From Clostridia bacterium (GTDB taxonomy: Bacteria > Bacillota > Clostridia > Christensenellales > Borkfalkiaceae), in assembly GCA_017504065.1 (NCBI GenBank), contig JAFVRU010000142.1, positions 1 through 9,729 on the forward strand: a DNA stretch of 9,729 nucleotides, given 5' to 3'. The first letter of the stretch is position 1; the number at the start of each line of letters is the position of its first letter. Made by a program: the position numbers and the translations under genes. Of the stretch, positions 6,545 to 9,729 are shown in pieces. Below the pieces are notes generated by a model, which was not told where the DNA came from, did not search any database, and saw only the letters and a program-made list of their open reading frames with translations.

Positions 6545-6573
6545 ATTATAGCACGACGGCGCGGTTTTTGCAA
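6545..6573 (-). promoter_or_regulatory. Sigma-A-like promoter of the prmA-rsmE-mtaB-HIT operon
   Basis: On the minus strand: TTGCAA (6568-6573), a 17-bp spacer and a perfect TATAAT (6545-6550), ending 20 bp before the prmA ATG. No regulatory repeat is obvious around it. The leader is very short, about 10-15 nt, so no RNA switch would fit. Confidence 0.75.
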
Positions 6574-6592
6574 GTGTTTGACAGCCGAGTTT

Positions 6593-6621
6593 AAAGGGCT
6601 ATGCGTTTTGCATAGCCCTTT
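6593..6621 (-). terminator. Hairpin terminator after fucI
   Basis: A perfect 12-bp inverted repeat, AAAGGGCTATGC at 6593-6604 and its complement at 6610-6621, with a 5-nt loop, lies 7 bp past the fucI stop. On the minus strand only TTT follows the GC-rich part, so the U tract is short. It separates the fuc operon from the prmA promoter. Confidence 0.7.
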
Positions 6622-6628
6622 CTCGTGA

Positions 6629-8431
6629 TTATTTTACGTTTTTATACATCGGTCCGTACGCTTGGCAAGCCCGATAATCCTGTCCTTCCTTATCCATGCC
6701 GAACGCATTCCAGCTCGCAGGACGGTAGATCTTGTCTTCGTCTACGTTGTGCATGCAAACGGGGATACGGAGCATCGAACACATGGTAATCAAATCCGCA
6801 CCGATATGTCCGTAGGAAATCGCGCCGTGATTCGCGCCCCAGTTGTTCATCACGTCGTACGCCGTCTTAAACGCGCCCTTGCCCGTAATTCTCGGCGCAA
6901 ACCAAGTACAGGGCCACGTATAGTCGGTACGCTTCCAAAGCTTATGCGTTACTTCGTCGGGAATACTCACCGTCCAGCCTTCCGCAATCTGCATGACGGG
7001 GCCTAAGCCTTTGACCATATTCAAGCGCATCATGGTAACGGGCATTTCCGCTCTCGTTACGAACCGAGACGAATACCCGCCGCCGCGGAAATAGCCGAGA
7101 TCGGCATACGGCCAAGTCGTCGCTTGCATACAAGCGTCGATATCTTTGTCCGTCATTTCCCACCATTTTTTCATGACCGCCGCGCCGTTTTCGTCCTTAA
7201 CTTCGCCGCAAGCGTCCACGCACGCCGCGCCCGAGTTAATCAAGTGAATAAACCCGTCCGCTTCCTTTGCTTTGCCGTCGATTTCGTAGCCCGTTACGCG
7301 CTTGATCGCGTCGCCCGACCAATAGGTACGCACGTCCGCAAAGATTTGCGCTCTGCCCGTCAAAAGCTTCCCAAACAACATACAAACGCCGTTCAAGCTA
7401 TCGTTTTCCGTCGCCAAAATATACGGTTCTCTCGCGCCGTTCCAATCGAACGTGGAGTTCAAAATACTTTCGGGGAAATCGCAGTTAGGATAGAAGTCCG
7501 TCCATTGTCTTTGACCTTGGAAGCCCGCGGCGATCGCGTTATGCCCAACCATTTCTTCTTCCGCGCCAACGGGCAAATTCGCGTTGCCGTTCATCAAATC
7601 CTTTATAATGCACGCCATTTTCGCCGTGAATTCCCAATCCTTTTCTTTTTGCTCCGCCGTTCTTTGGAGTTCAGGCGGGTTTTTATCGAAGTCGGGATTA
7701 CATTTCGCCTTGACCCAAGCGAGCGCTTTTTGATATTCCTTTTCGTCGTAAATACCTTCCGTCATGCGGCGGATAATTTCCACTTCGTCCACGCTCTCTA
7801 CGCGCATACCCAAATATTCTTCGAACATTTCCACGTTGACGATCGAACCCGCGATCCCCATGCAGATCGAACCGATTTGCAAGTAGGATTTTCCACGCAT
7901 TGTCGCCACCGCAACCGCGCAGCGCGCAAACCGCAAAATCTTTTCCGCGACGTCGCAAGGGATCGAAGTATCGTCGAGATCCTGTACGTCGTGTCCGTAG
8001 ATCCCGAACGCAGGCAAGCCCTTTTGCGCGTGTCCTGCGAGCACCGCCGCAAGATATACCGCGCCAGGACGTTCCGTACCGTTAAAGCCCCAAACCGCCT
8101 TAATCGTCATCGGATCCATGTCCATCGTTTCGCTGCCGTAGCACCAACACGGCGTTACGGTAAGCGTAATATCCACGCCTTCTTTTTTGAACTTGTCCGC
8201 GCAAGCCGCTGCTTCCGCTACACGACCGATTGTCGTGTCCGCGATCACTACTTTTACGGGCTCGCCATTCGAATAGAACACGTTCTCTTGAATGAGCTTT
8301 GCCGCATTCTTCGCCATGTTCATCGTTTGTACTTCTAAGCTTTCACGCACTTTCAAAGGTCCGCGTCTGCCGTCGATTGTGGGACGAATCCCGATTACGG
8401 GATAGCTCCCGATGAGTCTACTTTTTGCCAT
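6629..8431 (-). CDS. fucI: L-fucose isomerase FucI (600 aa)
   Basis: Converts L-fucose to L-fuculose (and, in the family, D-arabinose to D-ribulose), the first step of fucose breakdown in the cytoplasm. The protein aligns by eye over its full length with the 591-residue E. coli enzyme. Shared stretches include [67 protein letters not shown] and the C-terminal [13 protein letters not shown]. The Mn ligands are in place: E342 (ATEND), D366 (FADVRTYW) and H535 (NWGANHG), corresponding to E337, D361 and H528 of E. coli. The start has AAGGAG 8 nt upstream, and this SD sits in the 12-bp gap after the serine hydrolase gene, so the two are almost certainly cotranscribed. Fuculokinase, fuculose-phosphate aldolase and a fucose transporter are not in the window. 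Confidence 0.97.
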   Translation of the reverse strand: MAKSRLIGSYPVIGIRPTIDGRRGPLKVRESLEVQTMNMAKNAAKLIQENVFYSNGEPVKVVIADTTIGRVAEAAACADKFKKEGVDITLTVTPCWCYGSETMDMDPMTIKAVWGFNGTERPGAVYLAAVLAGHAQKGLPAFGIYGHDVQDLDDTSIPCDVAEKILRFARCAVAVATMRGKSYLQIGSICMGIAGSIVNVEMFEEYLGMRVESVDEVEIIRRMTEGIYDEKEYQKALAWVKAKCNPDFDKNPPELQRTAEQKEKDWEFTAKMACIIKDLMNGNANLPVGAEEEMVGHNAIAAGFQGQRQWTDFYPNCDFPESILNSTFDWNGAREPYILATENDSLNGVCMLFGKLLTGRAQIFADVRTYWSGDAIKRVTGYEIDGKAKEADGFIHLINSGAACVDACGEVKDENGAAVMKKWWEMTDKDIDACMQATTWPYADLGYFRGGGYSSRFVTRAEMPVTMMRLNMVKGLGPVMQIAEGWTVSIPDEVTHKLWKRTDYTWPCTWFAPRITGKGAFKTAYDVMNNWGANHGAISYGHIGADLITMCSMLRIPVCMHNVDEDKIYRPASWNAFGMDKEGQDYRACQAYGPMYKNVK

Positions 8432-8443
8432 AATATTTTCTCC

Positions 8444-9547
8444 TTATCCTTTTATTTTTAATATATTTTCGTATAACAAACGTACGATATCCAAATGGTT
8501 ATGGAAAACGTAATACCAATCGCATAAATGCATGCCCATGACGACGGAAATCTTGTGCTTGGGATCGATCATCAAATAGCTGCCTGCCCAACCGTCCCAA
8601 CCGAATTCCCCTACGGGCAAGCCCCAATCCGTCGCCTGCACGCGAGTCCGAACGCCCAAGCCGTAGCTATACCCGTCGCCTTGTACGCACTCGAAATTCC
8701 GACACCCGATCCGCGACATTTGCTCCGTGTAAATCTCTTGGATCGTTTCCTTTTTCATCAGCCTATACCCGTTCTCCGCGACGCCGTCGTTTGCAATCGC
8801 CTTGGCAAACAGCGCGTAATCTTCCACCGTGGAAATCAGCCCCGCGCCGCCGCTTTCATACGCTTTCGTCGGCAATAATACGTTTTTACAATCCGTTTCT
8901 TCAATCTTGCCCTGCTCCGTTGCTTGATACATTTTTGCAAACGGAACTTCCCGATTGTCAAAATAGGACTTTTGCATGCCCAACGGCTGTAGAATTTCTT
9001 CGTCCATATACGCCGAGAATTTCTTTCCCGAAACCACTTCGATCACCGCCGCCAAAACGTCATGGCACATGCTATATACGAACTTGGTATTCGGTTCGCA
9101 ACAAAGCGGGCTTTGAAAGAACGCGGGAATACAATCCCGTAACGTCGCCCCTTCTCCGAGCGTTTTTACTACCTGCAAAACGGGCTCGGCTTTCACGTTA
9201 TAATCCAGCCCCGCCGACATCGACAAAAGGTTGCGAATCGTCATCTTTTGTTTCGGGGGAGTTTTCTTCCCGTTTTCATCTAATACGTACGCATTTTTCG
9301 CTTCGGGTAAGTATTTTTCCACTTCGTCATCTAAGTCCAAAACGCCGCGTTCGACAAGCCGCATCGCGCCGACTACCGTCATCGGCTTGGTACAGGAATA
9401 CATCATAAGCCGTTCTTTTCCCGTCGCTCCGTCGCCCGAAACGTGTCGGAAAACTTCTTTGTATCCGTCGAAACAAACCACGTCCAAATACGGCACGCCC
9501 GTTGCTTTCCGTATCCCGTCGATTGTCTTTCCTATATCCTGATCCAT
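8444..9547 (-). CDS. Serine hydrolase of the beta-lactamase/class C fold (367 aa)
   Basis: A cytoplasmic serine hydrolase of the beta-lactamase (PF00144-type) superfamily, which covers class C beta-lactamases, DD-peptidases and esterases such as EstB. The catalytic SxxK is S51-C-T-K54. The second motif, normally YxN, reads Y158-S159-M160. The third is probably G319-W-A-G322 within FGWDGWAGSY, in the esterase-like style instead of the KTG of lactamases. No signal peptide or membrane segment is present, which argues against peptidoglycan or antibiotics as substrate and favours an intracellular ester or amide. It is the first gene of the operon, 12 bp before fucI. A GTG at 9560-9562 would add five residues but has no SD; the ATG at 9545-9547 has a purine-rich GTGGGGCGG just upstream and is preferred. 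The substrate is unknown; a fucose-containing ester or acyl sugar is a guess from context. Confidence 0.85.
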   Translation of the reverse strand: MDQDIGKTIDGIRKATGVPYLDVVCFDGYKEVFRHVSGDGATGKERLMMYSCTKPMTVVGAMRLVERGVLDLDDEVEKYLPEAKNAYVLDENGKKTPPKQKMTIRNLLSMSAGLDYNVKAEPVLQVVKTLGEGATLRDCIPAFFQSPLCCEPNTKFVYSMCHDVLAAVIEVVSGKKFSAYMDEEILQPLGMQKSYFDNREVPFAKMYQATEQGKIEETDCKNVLLPTKAYESGGAGLISTVEDYALFAKAIANDGVAENGYRLMKKETIQEIYTEQMSRIGCRNFECVQGDGYSYGLGVRTRVQATDWGLPVGEFGWDGWAGSYLMIDPKHKISVVMGMHLCDWYYVFHNHLDIVRLLYENILKIKG

Positions 9548-9579
9548 TTTTTGCCGCCCCACTATGTTTTTCTTACTAT

Positions 9580-9608
9580 ATTATAATTATATACTTGATT
9601 TTCTGCAA
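9580..9608 (-). promoter_or_regulatory. Sigma-A-like promoter of the serine hydrolase-fucI operon
   Basis: On the minus strand: TTGCAG (9603-9608), a 17-bp spacer and a perfect TATAAT (9580-9585), about 30 bp before the ATG. It overlaps the divergent plus-strand promoter, so the two transcription units probably compete or share control. Confidence 0.65.
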
Positions 9609-9615
9609 ATACTTG
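9591..9615. promoter_or_regulatory. ATACTTG direct repeat in the divergent promoter region, possible operator
   Basis: ATACTTG occurs at 9591-9597 and again at 9609-9615, an 18-bp period. One copy overlaps the spacer of the minus-strand promoter and the -35 of the plus-strand one; the other lies just upstream of the minus-strand -35 box and inside the plus-strand spacer. Direct-repeat half-sites are typical of AraC-family operators, but 18 bp is short of two helical turns, so this is only a candidate. Confidence 0.3.
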
Positions 9616-9624
9616 TGGTATAAT
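9595..9624 (+). promoter_or_regulatory. Divergent plus-strand promoter of the AraC-like gene
   Basis: TTGATT (9595-9600), an 18-bp spacer and TATAAT (9619-9624), with TGG directly before the -10 box forming an extended -10 (TGN-TATAAT). It lies about 38 bp before the ATG at 9663. Confidence 0.6.
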
Positions 9625-9662
9625 GGTAAAAACTATAATTATTTTCACATTGGAAAGCATTT

Positions 9663-9729
9663 ATGATTGTCAACGAACTCAAACAACACGGCACGGCGGA
9701 TTTTCCCTTTGAACTCTATCAAGTAGACC
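9663..9729 (+). CDS. N-terminus of a putative AraC-family regulator, cut by the window edge
   Basis: Only 22 codons are present (MIVNELKQHG, then TADFPFELYQVD); the frame is open to the window end. The short opening followed by FPFELYQVD resembles AraC-family regulators of Clostridia whose N-terminal cupin domain senses sugars, where the next residues usually lead into an HWH motif. The DNA-binding domain is outside the window, so the family call is inference from a short stretch plus its divergent position next to a sugar operon. A weak GGAAAG lies about 7 nt before the ATG. If correct, it is the likely regulator of the serine hydrolase-fucI operon. Confidence 0.6.
   Translation, partial: MIVNELKQHGTADFPFELYQVD

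Noticed and set aside
5272..6551. Long plus-strand open frames (291 and 311 codons) opposite prmA and rsmE
   Set aside because: Both are antisense to well-identified methyltransferase genes, overlap each other in different frames, and show no recognisable motif or ribosome binding site.
7124..8338. A 404-codon open frame on the plus strand opposite fucI
   Set aside because: It lies wholly antisense to an unmistakable fucI, has no SD, and its translation is rich in Arg, His and Phe with no domain; it follows from the codon bias of the minus-strand gene.
1..9729. CRISPR arrays, tRNA or rRNA genes, insertion sequences, riboswitches, defence genes
   Set aside because: I looked for spaced repeats, tRNA cloverleaf landmarks, transposase motifs and long structured leaders and saw none; intergenic gaps are all below about 140 bp.

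Overview
The window reads as a chromosomal segment of a spore-forming member of the Clostridia, probably an uncultured gut lineage. The evidence is the Firmicutes-type order prmA-rsmE-mtaB-HIT, a SpoIIQ-like LytM protein, strong AAGGAG/GGAGG ribosome binding sites, and a class of M1 lipoprotein peptidase and FmdB zinc-ribbon protein common in that group. Ten genes are supported. Nine lie on the minus strand; only the partial gene at the right edge is on the plus strand. No rRNA, tRNA, CRISPR array, insertion sequence or prophage gene was seen.

Layout, left to right (minus-strand genes are therefore read right to left). 1-111: terminator region. 112-309: FmdB-family zinc ribbon with its own promoter. 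383-1837: lipoprotein M1 metallopeptidase with its own promoter and a leader hairpin that covers its Shine-Dalgarno (SD) site. 1974-2660: membrane-anchored M23/LytM protein resembling SpoIIQ, with its own promoter and a GC-rich hairpin behind it. 2738-3178: unrecognised 146-residue membrane-anchored protein whose ribosome binding site and start codon lie inside a transcription terminator. 3244-6524: four-gene housekeeping operon prmA-rsmE-mtaB-HIT, from one strong promoter at 6545-6573 to the terminator at 3169-3210. 6629-9547: two-gene operon of a cytoplasmic beta-lactamase-fold serine hydrolase followed by L-fucose isomerase (fucI). 9663-9729: start of a divergent gene that looks like an AraC-family regulator with an N-terminal cupin domain.

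Functionally there are three blocks. The prmA operon modifies the translation machinery: ribosomal protein L11, 16S rRNA U1498 and tRNA ct6A/t6A37. The fucI block is a small sugar-utilisation unit with a putative divergent regulator and a hydrolase of unknown substrate. The M23 and 146-residue genes are plausibly cell-envelope or sporulation functions; M1 and FmdB stand alone.

Most worth checking: (i) the overlap of terminator, SD and start codon at 3169-3210; (ii) a second SD-covering hairpin before the M1 gene; (iii) a recurrent TTGCAA/TTGCAG -35 element at exactly 17 bp from TATAAT/TATAAA in four promoters; (iv) the serine hydrolase-fucI pairing under a divergent regulator. I found no clearly new defence or mobile system. 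All functional calls come from reading motifs by eye; no database search was run.
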